A stretch of DNA of 64,000 nucleotides from Pediococcus cellicola. Its GTDB lineage: Bacteria > Bacillota > Bacilli > Lactobacillales > Lactobacillaceae. Both the position numbers and the translations under genes were made by a program. The notes beneath the pieces are model-generated. The model ran no database searches and had not been told where the DNA came from. It worked only from the letters and a program-made list of their open reading frames with translations. Below are positions 8,740-19,836 of the stretch, piece after piece (the stretch's first letter is position 1; every line of letters begins with the position of its first letter). The DNA is taken from NCBI RefSeq assembly GCF_001438655.1, contig NZ_JQBR01000004.1, forward strand, positions 149,425 to 213,424, read 5' to 3'.

Positions 8740-9336
8740 TCATTGAAACACACGTCGTGTAAATTTATTTCGGCACCGATTAATCGCGTTTAATACTTGT
8801 GACTCTTCACAATTTAAAATCTTTGCAATCTGAGCACTAGTTTTTCCCGCGAAAAAAAGTCCTGACACTTGCGACTCAAACTTAGAAAGATCCGCACAAT
8901 AATTCCGACAATCCTCTTTCAAAACGGCAAGTTCATGCGGACCACCGTGCTTGGTCACAAATAACCTTTCATATTCACTGCTTTCATTCTGCATGGCATC
9001 CAGTGAACTACAAAGTAAATTCGACCGCCGCTTAAACGCCATTTCTCGGCGAATCAAACTATAAATCCGATTTTGAAAGTTGGTTTGAAAGAATTTTCCC
9101 AAAGTGATATGGCGCTGACCATCAAAATTAGCAATCGTATTAAAAAAAGTGATTCGGCCTTCTTGCAACCAATCGTCACGATCATAACCTCTCAAAAAAT
9201 ACTTGGCTTTGACACGCATGACGATTGGGAGATACTGCTGAAATAAATACTCAAAACTATCTGAATCGCCTGCTCTACTGGCTTCAATTAGTTTTTGTTC
9301 ACGTGCATATTCAATTTTACGTACATTGTTAGTCAT
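8740..9336 (-). CDS. Sigma-70 family RNA polymerase sigma factor (SigH/ComX-like)
   Basis: A 198-residue alternative sigma factor. Region 2 is recognisable (FEYLFQQYLPIVMRVKAKYF, then DRDDWLQEGRITFFNTIANFD), and a C-terminal helix-turn-helix of region 4 follows (GLFFAGKTSAQIAKIL). Position between rlmB/mrnC and rpmG-secE-nusG is that of sigH in Bacillota. In lactobacilli this protein is the SigH/ComX homologue connected with competence genes, but function in this strain is inferred. It has its own terminator. Confidence 0.82.
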   Translation of the reverse strand: MTNNVRKIEYAREQKLIEASRAGDSDSFEYLFQQYLPIVMRVKAKYFLRGYDRDDWLQEGRITFFNTIANFDGQRHITLGKFFQTNFQNRIYSLIRREMAFKRRSNLLCSSLDAMQNESSEYERLFVTKHGGPHELAVLKEDCRNYCADLSKFESQVSGLFFAGKTSAQIAKILNCEESQVLNAINRCRNKFTRRVFQ

Positions 9337-9445
9337 TTAAGGCTCCTAACCAGCCTCCTCGAAAAATAATATACCAAAATAGCTGCTCATACATCAAGAG
9401 AACGTACGTTTAAATGGGAGAATTATGTTGTTTTTTACAGAAAAT

Positions 9446-9492
9446 AAAACTGCGAAAAAAGGTGCTCAATAACAACCTTTTTCGCAGTTTTT
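9446..9492 (-). terminator. Terminator after rlmB
   Basis: A long stem in which AAAACTGCGAAAAA pairs with TTTTTCGCAGTTTT; it lies between the rlmB stop and the sigma factor start and could work on both strands. Confidence 0.8.
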
Positions 9493-9531
9493 CGTTAATT
9501 TTGCGTACTATTTTTCAAAAACTTCCTACTT

Positions 9532-10320
9532 CTACAATAAATGCCGAGTTGAAAATCCCTGATAGATTAATAAACTAGCTGCAACACTGGCATTTAAACT
9601 TTGCACTTGGCCAACCATTGGAATCGTTAAGGTCTCATCCACCTGTTTTTTCAATAGTGGTGAAATTCCCTTTCCTTCATTGCCAATCACCAAGCCAACC
9701 GAGCCTGTGGCATCCCAACGTCGATAATCGGTCCCGTTCATATCGGTCCCGAATATCCACATGCCTCGTTTCTTTAATTCTTTGACTGTATTAACCAAGT
9801 TGGTCACCCGAACCACCGGCACATGTTCAATGGCCCCGGCAGATGTTTTTGCAACCGTACTGGTTAATCCAACCGCACGATGCTTAGGAATAATAACGCC
9901 ATGCACCCCAGCTGCATCAGCTGTTCGTAATATTGATCCCAAATTATGAGGATCCTCAATGCTGTCTAAAATGAGGACAAACGGGGCTTCATCTTTAGCG
10001 GCCGCTTTTTTGAACACGTCTTCCAAGTCTGCATATTCAAAAGCTGCAATTGCCAAAACAACACCCTGATGATTTTGTCCATCAGCTAAATGGTCTAATT
10101 TATGTTTGGGAACTTGCGACACAATTAACTTTCTTTTTTCCGCTAACTTCACAATGTCGTGGATAGCGTCCGCTTTCAATCCTTCTTGAATAAACACTTT
10201 ATTAATCGTTTGCTGTGATTTTAGAGCGGACACAGCAGGATGCCGGCCAATGATAAAATCACCTGATGCTTCAGATGTTTCATTAGAAGTCTGCTGCTCA
10301 TTTTGTTTATTTTGTGTCAT
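9532..10320 (-). CDS. rlmB: 23S rRNA (guanosine-2'-O-)-methyltransferase RlmB family
   Basis: A 262-residue SPOUT methyltransferase that, in the RlmB family, methylates the 2'-OH of a guanosine in 23S rRNA with SAM. The N-terminal substrate-binding domain begins at [11 protein letters not shown]. The knotted SAM site is seen in [13 protein letters not shown] and [18 protein letters not shown]. The first 25 residues are a Gln/Asn/Ser-rich extension. It overlaps mrnC by 14 bases, so translation is probably coupled. Confidence 0.92.
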   Translation of the reverse strand: MTQNKQNEQQTSNETSEASGDFIIGRHPAVSALKSQQTINKVFIQEGLKADAIHDIVKLAEKRKLIVSQVPKHKLDHLADGQNHQGVVLAIAAFEYADLEDVFKKAAAKDEAPFVLILDSIEDPHNLGSILRTADAAGVHGVIIPKHRAVGLTSTVAKTSAGAIEHVPVVRVTNLVNTVKELKKRGMWIFGTDMNGTDYRRWDATGSVGLVIGNEGKGISPLLKKQVDETLTIPMVGQVQSLNASVAASLLIYQGFSTRHLL

Positions 10321-10720
10321 GCGTGATAATTCCTTCCTCGACTTGGTCGATACACCAATTGGCTAGCCAATCTAATCGTTCTTGCTGACCGCTCAACGAA
10401 AGGTAGCCCATAAGTGCTTCAAATCCTGTTGAAATTCGATAAGTCAGCACCGAAGTATTTTTGGCCGATGTGTGGCTTTTGGCATTTCGTCCTCGCTTAA
10501 AATACTCTTGTTCGGTTTCCGTCAAAATTTTTTGCTCTGTCATGGCGCCAATCAACGCTGCCTGTGCTTTAGCAGAAACAAAATTGGTTGCCGTATGATG
10601 CAGTTTAGTAGGCTTAGTTAACCCTTTTTGGATCAAATGTCTCCTTATATAAACTTCGTACACGGCATCTCCTAAATAAGCGAGCGCAATACCATTTAGT
10701 TGTCGATAATCTTCTGTCAT
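10307..10720 (-). CDS. mrnC: Mini-ribonuclease III
   Basis: A 137-residue RNase III catalytic domain lacking the dsRNA-binding domain; it matures 23S rRNA ends. The catalytic segment [17 protein letters not shown] is present near the N-terminus, with the NFVSAKAQ segment and the late acidic helix ([10 protein letters not shown]). It lies five bases after cysS, the usual neighbour in Bacillota. Confidence 0.93.
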   Translation of the reverse strand: MTEDYRQLNGIALAYLGDAVYEVYIRRHLIQKGLTKPTKLHHTATNFVSAKAQAALIGAMTEQKILTETEQEYFKRGRNAKSHTSAKNTSVLTYRISTGFEALMGYLSLSGQQERLDWLANWCIDQVEEGIITHDTK

Positions 10721-10724
10721 TTAC

Positions 10725-12131
10725 CTATATCCTTTTCCATCTTGTGCCCTGAGGCGTATCTTCTAAGACAATCCCTTGACTTTTAAGTTGATCACGAATT
10801 TCATCACTGCGTTGAAAATCTTTATTATCTCTAGCCGCATTTCGCTGTTCAATGAGTGCTTTAATGGTGTCATCTTCCAAATGATCATCAGCTAATTGAA
10901 TTCCAAAAATACCAACTAATTGCGTAAATTTCGATTTCAAAAAGGCCAATGTGTCTTGTTTCACGTTTACACGCTCACTGTATACATTTAAAACCTTAGC
11001 TAGTTCATAAACCACAGCAATCCCGTTTTGAGCATTAAAGTCGTCATCCATGGCCTGATTAAATTGCCCCACTAACGTCTCAACTTGTTGTGTCACTTCA
11101 GGATCCGTCCCAGGTGTGGCATCTTTAAAACGATAATTGAGATTTGTGAAGGCGTTCTTTAATTTGGCTAAGTTGTTGCCCGCTTCTGCTAAGTTTGCCT
11201 TCGTATATTGAATAGGTCGACGATACTGTGTCGTCGCCATAAACAATCGTAAAATCTGAGGATCCATTTGCTGTACAATATCATGAACAGTCACAAAATT
11301 ACCAAGCGATTTACTCATTTTTTCGTTTTCATCACCAACGGTCACAAAACCATTGTGCATCCAGTAATTTGAGAAAGTTTTACCTGTTTTTGCCTCACTT
11401 TGGGCAATCTCATTTTCATGATGCGGAAATTCAAGATCTTCACCACCAGCATGAATATCAATTGTTTCTCCCAAATACTTGGTGGCCATTACAGAACACT
11501 CAATGTGCCAACCCGGTCGGCCTTTTCCCCAAGGTGCCTGCCAGGAAATCTCGTCTCCTTTTGCCCCTTTCCATAATGCAAAATCAATGGGATCTTCCTT
11601 GCGGGCTGTTTCTTCATCGCTCACGTGCTCACTGGCCCCCTGCTCAAGATCGTCAATATTCTGACCTGACAGTTCACCATAATGCTGAAACTTCCGGGTG
11701 CGATAGTAAACGTCCCCTTCTGAAACATAAGCATAGCCTTTATCCAACAAAACCTGTATAAAATCAATGATTTCCGGAATATTTTCGGTTGCCCGCGGAT
11801 TAACCGTTGCAGGTTCCACATTAACTGCTTGGCTATCCTGCATAAACGCCTTAATATATTTTTCAGCTAATTGAGGTACAGTTGTATGGTCTTTTTTGGC
11901 TGTATGAATCATTTTGTCATCAACATCTGTAAAATTAGACACAAAATTTACTTTGTAACCTCGATACTCAAAATAGCGCCGAATAGTATCAAACGCAATG
12001 ATACTACGCGCATTGCCAATATGAATATAATTGTAGACTGTGGGTCCACACACATACATGTTCACAATATGAGGTGTAATCGGTTGAAAAACCTCCTTTT
12101 TGCGCGTCATCGTATTATATAGAGTTATCAT
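10725..12131 (-). CDS. cysS: Cysteinyl-tRNA synthetase
   Basis: A 468-residue class I synthetase charging tRNA-Cys. Visible are the zinc ligands (CGPTVYN; ECSVMA; HHENE), the HIGH-type motif HIGNARS and KMSKS ([10 protein letters not shown]), plus the C-terminal anticodon-binding domain. The longer frame adds nine residues; the chosen ATG has an AGAGGG site. It is the first gene of cysS-mrnC-rlmB. Confidence 0.96.
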   Translation of the reverse strand: MITLYNTMTRKKEVFQPITPHIVNMYVCGPTVYNYIHIGNARSIIAFDTIRRYFEYRGYKVNFVSNFTDVDDKMIHTAKKDHTTVPQLAEKYIKAFMQDSQAVNVEPATVNPRATENIPEIIDFIQVLLDKGYAYVSEGDVYYRTRKFQHYGELSGQNIDDLEQGASEHVSDEETARKEDPIDFALWKGAKGDEISWQAPWGKGRPGWHIECSVMATKYLGETIDIHAGGEDLEFPHHENEIAQSEAKTGKTFSNYWMHNGFVTVGDENEKMSKSLGNFVTVHDIVQQMDPQILRLFMATTQYRRPIQYTKANLAEAGNNLAKLKNAFTNLNYRFKDATPGTDPEVTQQVETLVGQFNQAMDDDFNAQNGIAVVYELAKVLNVYSERVNVKQDTLAFLKSKFTQLVGIFGIQLADDHLEDDTIKALIEQRNAARDNKDFQRSDEIRDQLKSQGIVLEDTPQGTRWKRI

Positions 12132-12229
12132 AAAAGCGGCCCTCTTTCCTGTTTTCATTCTGCTTTGATTTTATCACATATCGCAATATGCAATATAGAA
12201 AACTCCCTTTTTCAAATTCAAAGCACTTA

Positions 12230-12273
12230 AAAAAACAACTAATTCAAAGGTTTGTACCTTTAAATCAGTTGTT
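12230..12273 (-). terminator. Terminator of gltX
   Basis: AACAACTGATTTAAAGGT pairs with ACCTTTGAATTAGTTGTT around ACAA and is followed by T residues on the minus strand. Confidence 0.88.
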
Positions 12274-12285
12274 CTTCTTGAATCA

Positions 12286-13773
12286 TTATGCCAATTCATC
12301 AATCATAGCTTTAAGATGTGACATAGCCGTTTTTTGGCCTAATAACTCAATTGTTTCTGGTAATTCAGGGCCATGCATTTCATGGGTAATCGCAATTCGA
12401 ATTGGCATCCAAAGCGCGCGTCCCTTTACGCCCGTCTCTTTTTGAACGGACTTGATTGCTGCCAAAATTTCAACCGTATCAAAAATAACCATTTGTTCAA
12501 ACTTGGCATATAAAGCCTTTAAGACTGGTAAAGCTGTATCCGCAGAAATTTCCTGACGTGACTCTTCATCAATCTCATCTGGTCCATTGAAAAACAAATC
12601 AGCCATTTCGTTAATTTGTGCGGTATAACTCATTTGTCGTTTATACACATTGATTAACTTTCGAGCCCATTCCACACGTTCCGGTGCCGGATTCTTTTCA
12701 ATATTACCCGCTTTAATTAACTGACGTAATGCAGAATCCATAACGCGGTCTTCGTCTGCAGCTTTTACATACTGGTTATTAATCCACTCCAGTTTTTTAC
12801 CGTCAAAAGCAGCAGGGGATTTGCTCAACCGTTTTTCATCATACATCTTAATTAATTCACGTTGCGTAAAGATTTCACTTTCGCCAACTGGTGACCAGCC
12901 TAGTAAGACAATAAAGTTTAACATGGCATCTGGAAGATAACCCAAGTCACGATATTGTTCAATAAACTGAAGCACACTTTCATCTCGTTTGCTTAGCTTT
13001 TTACCGGTTTCAGTATTAATAATTAAACTCATGTGACCAAACTTAGGTGGTTGCCAGCCAAACGCTTCATAAATCATCAATTGTTTTGGCGTATTGGCAA
13101 CATGGTCATCGCCACGGAAAACGTGAGAAATTTCCATTTTATGATCATCAACGACAACCGCAAAATTATATGTTGGCATACCATCGCGTTTTTGAATCAC
13201 AAAATCGCCACCAATGGTACTAGAATCAAAGGAAATATTGCCTTTAACAATATCATCCCAGCTATATGTTTTATGTTCTGGGACCCGGAAACGAATAACA
13301 GGCTCTAAACCAGCGGCTTTTGATTCTGCAATTTTAGCGGCTATTTGTTCTTTAGTCATTCCCGCATACTCATACTCATAGTGAGGCATCTCGCCACGTG
13401 CTTTTTGAGCTTCACGTTGCTTTTGAAGTTCCTCTTCGGTCTCATAAGATTCGTAAGCCAAATCTTTATCCATTAATTCTTGGATTAGGGGTTCATAAAT
13501 TGCTTTTCGTTCAGATTGACGATAAGGACCATAATCACCTGGCTTATCAGGACCTTCATCCCAATCAAGACCCAACCATTTCAGATTTTCAAGCTGGCTA
13601 CGTTCCCCATCCTTGATATTGCGGCTGGTATCCGTATCCTCAATTCGAATAATAAACTTGCCTTTGTAATGTCGCGCAAACAAATAATTAAATAGAGCTG
13701 TTCTCGCATTACCAATATGCAAATGACCAGTAGGACTTGGTGCATAACGAACACGAATCTTACTTTTTGCCAA
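12286..13773 (-). CDS. gltX: Glutamyl-tRNA synthetase
   Basis: A 495-residue class I synthetase. HIGH motif is HIGNART near the N-terminus ([12 protein letters not shown]) and KMSKS motif is KLSKRDES. In lactobacilli the enzyme is normally non-discriminating, also charging tRNA-Gln for later amidation. I place the start at a TTG with an AAAGAGG site, giving the standard N-terminus; the ATG seven codons upstream has no ribosome site. Downstream of a PIN/TRAM gene in the common radA-PIN/TRAM-gltX order. Confidence 0.95.
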   Translation of the reverse strand: MAKSKIRVRYAPSPTGHLHIGNARTALFNYLFARHYKGKFIIRIEDTDTSRNIKDGERSQLENLKWLGLDWDEGPDKPGDYGPYRQSERKAIYEPLIQELMDKDLAYESYETEEELQKQREAQKARGEMPHYEYEYAGMTKEQIAAKIAESKAAGLEPVIRFRVPEHKTYSWDDIVKGNISFDSSTIGGDFVIQKRDGMPTYNFAVVVDDHKMEISHVFRGDDHVANTPKQLMIYEAFGWQPPKFGHMSLIINTETGKKLSKRDESVLQFIEQYRDLGYLPDAMLNFIVLLGWSPVGESEIFTQRELIKMYDEKRLSKSPAAFDGKKLEWINNQYVKAADEDRVMDSALRQLIKAGNIEKNPAPERVEWARKLINVYKRQMSYTAQINEMADLFFNGPDEIDEESRQEISADTALPVLKALYAKFEQMVIFDTVEILAAIKSVQKETGVKGRALWMPIRIAITHEMHGPELPETIELLGQKTAMSHLKAMIDELA

Positions 13774-13859
13774 AATTAACGCCTCTTTCTTCATTTTTCA
13801 CATTTTATTGCTTAATCAATTGTACAATTGCCATTCAAATAAATAAAGGTACAATCACG

Positions 13860-14975
13860 CTATTTTTCTGAATGCTGATCGGTAATTCCTCTAGTTGAAT
13901 GCGCCGGTTTGGCGAAAATCATTCTTCCTGCATCCGTTTGAAGCGCACTGGTGACAACAACATCTAATTCTTGATTAATAAAGTACTTACCTTCTTCAAC
14001 CACAACCATTGTGCCATCATCCAAGTAAGCAACTCCCTGTTGCCGTTCAGTTCCGTTTTTAACGACCATGACGTGCAACCCCTCACCAGGAATCACTCGA
14101 GGCTTCAAAGCATTCGCCAACGCGTTAATATTTAAGACTTGTACATTTTGAAATTGACTGACTTTATTCAAATTAAAATCATTCGTCACGATCACCGCGT
14201 CTTTATCTTTAGCAAGTTGAATCAGTTTACTGTCAACTTCTTCGATTTCGTCGTAATCGCCTTCGTACATTTCAATCGGCACAATACGCTCATTTTGCAA
14301 TTTATTTAAAATGTCTAGGCCACGACGGCCACGAACCCGTTTAATACTGTCGGATGAATCTGCGATATACTGCAATTCATAAAGCACAAAATTAGGAACC
14401 AACAAGGTGCCCTCAATAAATCCCGTTTTGATCAAGTCGTAAATACGACCATCAATTAAAATATTGGTATCGAGAATCTTATAGTGGTGAAAATTATCAG
14501 AAACTTTTCGATCCAACACATTTTTAGCACTTTCTGGTTCTTTACGTCTCGTAAAGAGCTTGCGCCACTCATCTGCTTGCGTCGTCCCAATTCGAAATCC
14601 TAAATAACCTAAAATGAGCATCAAAATAATCGGTACTACTGTATTTAAAAAGAAGATTTGTTGTCGATAAAATAAGGTCGAAATTAAGATTGCTAAAATC
14701 AAGCCTATCCCCGTCGACATACTTCCGTACAATAATTTAACTAGTGGAATTTTAGAAATTTGCTTTTCTAAGCGACTTACTAATCGTTCCACATAACCGG
14801 CTAAGAACAATGAAATAATAAAGAAAATAATTGCACCGACTAAAAAATTTGTTACTGAGTTGCTTAGCCACCAATGATTCCCCAACGATAGTAAAATCCA
14901 AAGCGGTGGCAAGAGAATGACACCAAGTGCCCCACCTGCCAACGCAAAGACTGCTTTAATGATTCTTCTTTTCAT
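13860..14975 (-). CDS. PIN/TRAM domain membrane protein (YacL-like)
   Basis: A 371-residue protein with about four membrane spans in the first 130 residues, then a PIN nuclease domain (ILDTNILIDGRIYDL with the first acidic residues; IVTNDFNLNK later) and a C-terminal TRAM RNA-binding domain (GEGLHVMVVKNGTERQQGVAYLDDG region). The B. subtilis relative YacL sits in the same radA-yacL-gltX neighbourhood. Precise substrate is unknown; a membrane-bound RNase role is inferred from the domains. Confidence 0.9.
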   Translation of the reverse strand: MKRRIIKAVFALAGGALGVILLPPLWILLSLGNHWWLSNSVTNFLVGAIIFFIISLFLAGYVERLVSRLEKQISKIPLVKLLYGSMSTGIGLILAILISTLFYRQQIFFLNTVVPIILMLILGYLGFRIGTTQADEWRKLFTRRKEPESAKNVLDRKVSDNFHHYKILDTNILIDGRIYDLIKTGFIEGTLLVPNFVLYELQYIADSSDSIKRVRGRRGLDILNKLQNERIVPIEMYEGDYDEIEEVDSKLIQLAKDKDAVIVTNDFNLNKVSQFQNVQVLNINALANALKPRVIPGEGLHVMVVKNGTERQQGVAYLDDGTMVVVEEGKYFINQELDVVVTSALQTDAGRMIFAKPAHSTRGITDQHSEK

Positions 14976-15009
14976 TAAACTTCCCTCCTCTCAACTTCGA
15001 CACTTTAGA

Positions 15010-16380
15010 TTAATTGAAAACCTTCCGCAAAGCCTCGCTCAAAGTAGCTACGCCGACAACTTGAATCCCCTTTGGTGGTGTCCAGCCTTGCAAATTATTT
15101 TTAGGTAAATAAATCCGCTTAAAACCTAACTTTTGTGCTTCGGCTACCCGCTGTTCAATTCGGTTCACGCGGCGAATCTCACCTGTCAAGCCAATTTCGC
15201 CCACAAATGCATCCATAGGATCCGTACCTTTATTACGGTAACTAGATGCGATACTCATGGCAATCGCTAAATCGATCGCCGGTTCATCTAATTTCACGCC
15301 ACCAGCTGCTTTTAAATAAGCATCTTGATTTTGCAGTAAGAAATTAGCTCGCTTTTCAAGGACTGCCATCAGTAAAGAAACGCGATTATGATCCAGCCCA
15401 CTTGCAGTCCGTTTGGCATTTCCATATGTTGTGGGCGTAATTAAGGCCTGAACTTCAACCAAAATTGGTCGTGTGCCTTCCATAGAAACAACGATTGCTG
15501 AACCTGTCGCATCTTTTAAACGCTCCTCCAAGAAAATCTCCGAAGGATTAGCAACTTCATGCAGACCTGTTTCACGCATTTCAAAAATACCCAATTCATT
15601 AGTAGAACCAAACCGGTTTTTAACAGCTCGCAAAATTCGATAAGTATGATGCAAATCCCCTTCAAAATACAAAACAGTATCTACCATATGCTCCAGAATC
15701 TTTGGTCCCGCAATGGCACCGCCCTTTGTCACATGGCCCACTATAAAAATCGTAATATTGTTAGTTTTGCCGATTTGCATGAGTTCTGAGGTCACTTCTC
15801 TAACCTGAGCCACACTTCCGACTGCTGACTGAATATCAGGTTCTTGCATTGTTTGGATGGAATCAATGATCACATACGTAGGTTTTAGTTCTTTAATAGC
15901 CGCTTTGATACTCGTCATATCTGTTTCTGGAAACAAATAAAAGTTTTCACTCGCAACATGCAATCGATCCGCTCGCATCTTGATTTGAGCCGCACTTTCT
16001 TCACCCGAAACGTAAAGAACCCGATGCTTTGTTTCGCTTAACTGGCCAGAAATTTGCAGTAAAAGGGTCGATTTTCCAATTCCAGGATCCCCACCAATTA
16101 AAACCAGGGAACCCGAAACGATGCCACCACCTAAAACACGATTAAATTCCTCTAATCCCGTCTTCACACGTGGTGTTTCACTCATATCAACTTGACTTAT
16201 TAATTGAGGTTTTGCATGTTGTCCTTCAAAACTGACACGCGCCTGATGGTTTTCTTTTTCACTTTCAACACGTTCTTCAACTAAAGTGTTCCACTGACCA
16301 CAGCTGGGACACCGGCCCAAAAAGCGTGGGGATACATAGCCACAATTTTGGCACACAAACTGTGTTTTCGCCTTTGCCAT
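15010..16380 (-). CDS. radA: DNA repair protein RadA
   Basis: A 456-residue RecA-like ATPase/helicase that promotes branch migration in recombination. In order: a C4 zinc finger (CQNCGY ... CPSCGQW), Walker A ([10 protein letters not shown]), the RadA-specific KNRFG motif ([10 protein letters not shown]), and a C-terminal Lon-protease-like domain. No unusual features; full length. Confidence 0.96.
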   Translation of the reverse strand: MAKAKTQFVCQNCGYVSPRFLGRCPSCGQWNTLVEERVESEKENHQARVSFEGQHAKPQLISQVDMSETPRVKTGLEEFNRVLGGGIVSGSLVLIGGDPGIGKSTLLLQISGQLSETKHRVLYVSGEESAAQIKMRADRLHVASENFYLFPETDMTSIKAAIKELKPTYVIIDSIQTMQEPDIQSAVGSVAQVREVTSELMQIGKTNNITIFIVGHVTKGGAIAGPKILEHMVDTVLYFEGDLHHTYRILRAVKNRFGSTNELGIFEMRETGLHEVANPSEIFLEERLKDATGSAIVVSMEGTRPILVEVQALITPTTYGNAKRTASGLDHNRVSLLMAVLEKRANFLLQNQDAYLKAAGGVKLDEPAIDLAIAMSIASSYRNKGTDPMDAFVGEIGLTGEIRRVNRIEQRVAEAQKLGFKRIYLPKNNLQGWTPPKGIQVVGVATLSEALRKVFN

Positions 16381-16456
16381 TTGGTATAGTCCTCCTTAAT
16401 TTTAGCATACTGTTCACACAACGCTTACAGATCTCATCACTTTTTTAAGACATCAT

Positions 16457-16993
16457 TTAGCGTCCTGAGGATCCAAACCCACCTGTCCGTTTGATCGCGC
16501 GTTCATCTTCGCCATCAGCTTGTAGATAAGGCATAAAAATACCTTGACCAATTCGCTCACCTTTCTTTATGGTGAGATCCTTCAATCCCATATTAATAAG
16601 TTGAACAAAAATTTCGCCTTCGTTCGCGTCATTATTATAATAATCTGCGTCAATGATTCCAACACCATTTGGCAGAATTAAATTCCGTTTTAAGGGATTA
16701 CTCGACCGGTTTGCCATCAACAAATATTCATCATCTTGCATATATGCCTTAATGCCAGTAGGAACTAAAAAGGGCTTTAAATCGCGACTACCATTAATAA
16801 GATCCGTTTCACTAACGGATTGATTATGATGCAGTTGCCAAAGCACCTTCAAAAAATTGGTTTTCCAAATTGAAGGTAATACAAAATCCTCAGCTGCTTC
16901 AAAATCGTAACCCGCAGCATGTTTTGTAGATCGATAAGGCAACGTTAAATCTTGATGCTTATATTTTGAAACAATTTCAAAGCCACGTTTCAT
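16457..16993 (-). CDS. dut: dUTP diphosphatase
   Basis: A 178-residue trimeric-type dUTPase converting dUTP to dUMP. Motifs: AGYDFEAAED (motif 1), NRSSNPLKRN (motif 2), GIIDADYYNND (motif 3, catalytic Asp/Tyr) and the C-terminal arm RTGGFGSSGR. It is longer than the usual 140-150 residues because of an insert around residues 40-75. The start was moved ten codons in from the longest frame to an ATG with a GGAAAGGA site. Confidence 0.92.
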   Translation of the reverse strand: MKRGFEIVSKYKHQDLTLPYRSTKHAAGYDFEAAEDFVLPSIWKTNFLKVLWQLHHNQSVSETDLINGSRDLKPFLVPTGIKAYMQDDEYLLMANRSSNPLKRNLILPNGVGIIDADYYNNDANEGEIFVQLINMGLKDLTIKKGERIGQGIFMPYLQADGEDERAIKRTGGFGSSGR

Positions 16994-17189
16994 AAGTTCA
17001 AATCCTTTCCTACTCCCTATCATGTAAATACGTCTAAAAAGGTTAATCTTGTTATATTATCCGTTTATAAGCGCACTTTGTAAACCAATTCAGCTAGGTA
17101 AATAGATAAACTTAAGAATCTAATTGACTTTCCAAAAAACAGAGGCGACAATTGAAGACAGAAAACCAATTATACAAGGAAGTGAAGAG

Positions 17190-17513
17190 ATGAAATTTAG
17201 CAATGATGGTCATCAAATCAGCTTTGACTATCAAGATAATTTAGGTGGTCGCTTAACCTATTTTCCAATTCGAAATGAGAAGACTTTGGTGATTGAACAC
17301 CTATTTGTGAATCCTGACTTGAGAGGACAAGGCTTTGCCCAGCAATTAATGTTAGCCGCAATTCGATTCGCCAAAAAACAAGGTCAACTCATTTATCCTC
17401 TGTGCCCCTACGCACAAGCATTCTTAAAGCAGCATCCCGAATACCATAATTTAGTTGATCTGCAGACCAATGATATTCAAACAGAAATGGAGAAAAATAA
17501 TGGATCAAAATGA
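17190..17513 (+). CDS. GNAT-family N-acetyltransferase (short YjdJ-like type)
   Basis: A 107-residue minimal acetyltransferase. The acetyl-CoA pyrophosphate loop reads [14 protein letters not shown] (R-G-x-G-x-A) and the C-terminal [17 protein letters not shown] is characteristic of the small family with a conserved CPY segment. The acceptor is unknown. The start is an ATG with AAGGA nine bases upstream rather than the longest frame. It overlaps rpiA by 14 bases, implying coupled translation. Confidence 0.85.
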   Translation: MKFSNDGHQISFDYQDNLGGRLTYFPIRNEKTLVIEHLFVNPDLRGQGFAQQLMLAAIRFAKKQGQLIYPLCPYAQAFLKQHPEYHNLVDLQTNDIQTEMEKNNGSK

Positions 17514-18186
17514 ATTAAAAAAATTAGTCGGTCGTAAAGCTGTCACCTTTATTCAAGATAATACTGTTGTCGGACTTGGTACCGGTTCCACTGTCAAGTT
17601 CATGGTAGATGCGTTAGGTGAACGTGTCAAAAACGAACATCTGCATATCGTAGGTGTTCCGACTTCCAATCGAACCGCAGAACAAGCCAAAGCACTTGGC
17701 ATTGAAGTCAAATCTGTTGATGAAGTAGACCACATCGATTTGACAATTGATGGTGCTGATGAAATCAGTGCAGACTACCAAGGTATCAAGGGTGGGGGTG
17801 CCGCTCATCTATTCGAAAAGATTGTAGCGACCAATTCAGACAAAGTCATGTGGATTGTAGACGAATCCAAAATGGTAAAAACATTAGGCAAATTTCCACT
17901 ACCCTTGGAAGTCATTCCTTATGGGAGTCAACAAGTTTTAAAAAAACTTGCAGCTAAAGGTTTACATCCAGAATTCCGCTTAGATGAGAACGGCAACCAC
18001 GTGTTGACTGATTCAAAAAACTATGTCATTGACCTTCATTTAGGACAAATTGAGCATCCTCACAAATTAGCCGATTATTTAATTAAACAAGTAGGTATCG
18101 TTGAACAGGGTCTCTTTTTAGATATGGTCAACACAATCATCGTCGGCCGTCAAAATGGACCGGAAGTCATTCAAGCTCGTCCCTAA
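17500..18186 (+). CDS. rpiA: Ribose-5-phosphate isomerase A
   Basis: A 228-residue enzyme interconverting ribose 5-phosphate and ribulose 5-phosphate. Conserved: [15 protein letters not shown] (phosphate loop), DLTIDGADE (catalytic Asp), [11 protein letters not shown] (catalytic Lys/Glu region), and VDESKMV. The true ATG lies 15 codons inside the longest frame. Ribulose 5-phosphate is also the precursor used by TarJ at 50.9 kb. Confidence 0.96.
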   Translation: MDQNELKKLVGRKAVTFIQDNTVVGLGTGSTVKFMVDALGERVKNEHLHIVGVPTSNRTAEQAKALGIEVKSVDEVDHIDLTIDGADEISADYQGIKGGGAAHLFEKIVATNSDKVMWIVDESKMVKTLGKFPLPLEVIPYGSQQVLKKLAAKGLHPEFRLDENGNHVLTDSKNYVIDLHLGQIEHPHKLADYLIKQVGIVEQGLFLDMVNTIIVGRQNGPEVIQARP

Positions 18187-18211
18187 ACCTTTTTTAATCA
18201 ATATTTAAGCA

Positions 18212-18240
18212 TTTACTAATTATTCGTTTTCGACTACAAT
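18212..18240 (+). promoter_or_regulatory. Probable promoter of pepC
   Basis: TTTACT (18212-18217) and TACAAT (18235-18240), spacing 17. Confidence 0.55.
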
Positions 18241-18271
18241 GTTTATATAACTTAGGTGAGGAGTGAATAAA

Positions 18272-19615
18272 TTGAGTAATAGTATTTCTAAAGAACAAAT
18301 TGACCGTTACGCAAAACATTATAACGATCAAAACAAATCAAAAGTCCTTGAACGCGCGGTTACTAAAAATGGTATTTTAGCTGCTAGCGAAGGCCTTCGT
18401 GGTGGTGCTGATTACAGTCCCGTCTTTTCTATTGATTTAAAGACTGGCGCCGTTGCCAACCAAAAACAAAGTGGTCGTTGTTGGATGTTTGCCGCATTGA
18501 ACACGATGCGTCATCATCTTTCTGATGAATTTAAGCTAAAGGATTTTGAACTTTCTCAAAACTATACCTTTTTCTGGGATAAATTTGAAAAAGCCAACTG
18601 GTTTTATGAAAATATCATTACAACTGCGGACAAACCAACCTCTGACCGCAAAGTTTCATGGTTATTAAATGAACCTCAAGGTGATGGTGGCCAATGGGAT
18701 ATGCTTTGTGCCATTATTGATAAGTATGGTATCGTACCGGAATCTGTTTATCCAGAAACTTATAACAGTAACAAGTCCAACGAATTCAACACTTTATTTA
18801 ACGAAAAGTTACGTAAAGATGCCGTTGAATTACGTGAACTTGTGAATGCAAAGACTTCTGAGGAACAAATCCAATCACGTAAAGAAAAAATGTTGGAAGA
18901 AGTTTACCGAATGGCTTCATACAGCTTCGGTGAGCCACCAACAACTTTTGATTGGGAATATCGTGATGATGATCAGAATTACCATCGTGAAGCTGGATTA
19001 ACTCCTAAATCTTTCTACGAAAAGTTTGTTGGTTGGGATCTTGAAAACTATGTCTCAATCATCAATGCTCCTACAGATGACAAACCATTTAACCACACTT
19101 ACACTATTGAAATGTTAGGTAACGTTGTGGGCGGTCGTCAGGTTAAACATTTAAACTTGAATATGCATGACTTTAAACAAGCTGCTATCAACCAACTCAA
19201 AGCTGGACACAGTGTTTGGTTTGGTTGTGATGTTGGCCAACACTCAGAGCCAAGAAAACGTGGCTTGTTAGATCTCGGCGTTTACGATGAAGAATCTCTT
19301 TTCGATATTGACCTTTCGATGTCAAAAGCTGAACGTTTAGATTACAGTGAAAGTTTAATGACTCATGCCATGGTCATCACTGGTGTAGACCTTGTTGACG
19401 GCGAACCTAAGAAATGGAAAGTTGAAAACAGTTGGGGCGAAAAAGTCGGCACAAAAGGTTACATGGTCATGACAGATGAATGGATGAGCGAATACTGCTA
19501 CCAAGTTGTTGTGGACAAGCAATTTTTGACCGAAGACCAACGTAAAGCACAAGCCGAAGAACCAACAAAATTATTACCATGGGATCCAATGGGTGCCTTG
19601 GCATATAAAGACTAA
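18272..19615 (+). CDS. pepC: Aminopeptidase C (bleomycin hydrolase family)
   Basis: A 447-residue cytosolic cysteine aminopeptidase of papain fold (C1B), releasing N-terminal residues from peptides. The catalytic triad is visible: Cys in QSGRCWMFAALN, His in MTHAMVITGVD and Asn in VENSWGEKVG. The start is likely a TTG with GAGGAG eight bases upstream; a GTG three codons earlier overlaps that site. Common proteolytic-system gene of lactobacilli. Confidence 0.95.
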   Translation: MSNSISKEQIDRYAKHYNDQNKSKVLERAVTKNGILAASEGLRGGADYSPVFSIDLKTGAVANQKQSGRCWMFAALNTMRHHLSDEFKLKDFELSQNYTFFWDKFEKANWFYENIITTADKPTSDRKVSWLLNEPQGDGGQWDMLCAIIDKYGIVPESVYPETYNSNKSNEFNTLFNEKLRKDAVELRELVNAKTSEEQIQSRKEKMLEEVYRMASYSFGEPPTTFDWEYRDDDQNYHREAGLTPKSFYEKFVGWDLENYVSIINAPTDDKPFNHTYTIEMLGNVVGGRQVKHLNLNMHDFKQAAINQLKAGHSVWFGCDVGQHSEPRKRGLLDLGVYDEESLFDIDLSMSKAERLDYSESLMTHAMVITGVDLVDGEPKKWKVENSWGEKVGTKGYMVMTDEWMSEYCYQVVVDKQFLTEDQRKAQAEEPTKLLPWDPMGALAYKD

Positions 19616-19629
19616 TTATTCAAAACGCA

Positions 19630-19666
19630 ACAGGGTCTCATCCAAATCGGATGAGACCCTGTTTTT
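19630..19666 (+). terminator. Terminator of pepC
   Basis: A perfect 14-bp stem (ACAGGGTCTCATCC / GGATGAGACCCTGT, loop AAATC) followed by TTTTT. Confidence 0.95.
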
Positions 19667-19793
19667 GCTTTGGATGCCTATTAAAATTACTGTAATTCAA
19701 AATAAGACTCAACTGAGCCTTTATACTTTATGCCTTGATAGGCATGGAATTACCCAATTTGTTTACCTTTTTATGCTAAAAACATTTCCAAAC

Positions 19794-19824
19794 AAAAAAG
19801 CCAGCCATTTTACTGGCCAGCTTT
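19794..19824 (-). terminator. Terminator of the small minus-strand transcript
   Basis: AAAGCTGGCCA pairs with TGGCTGGCTTT (two G-U pairs) around a six-base loop, then T residues on the minus strand. Confidence 0.85.
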
Positions 19825-19836
19825 CTCTTAGAGGTA

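Noticed and set aside
13817..13830. 14-bp palindrome CAATTGTACAATTG upstream of gltX
   Set aside because: A/T-rich and short; no regulator or matching second site to support an operator.
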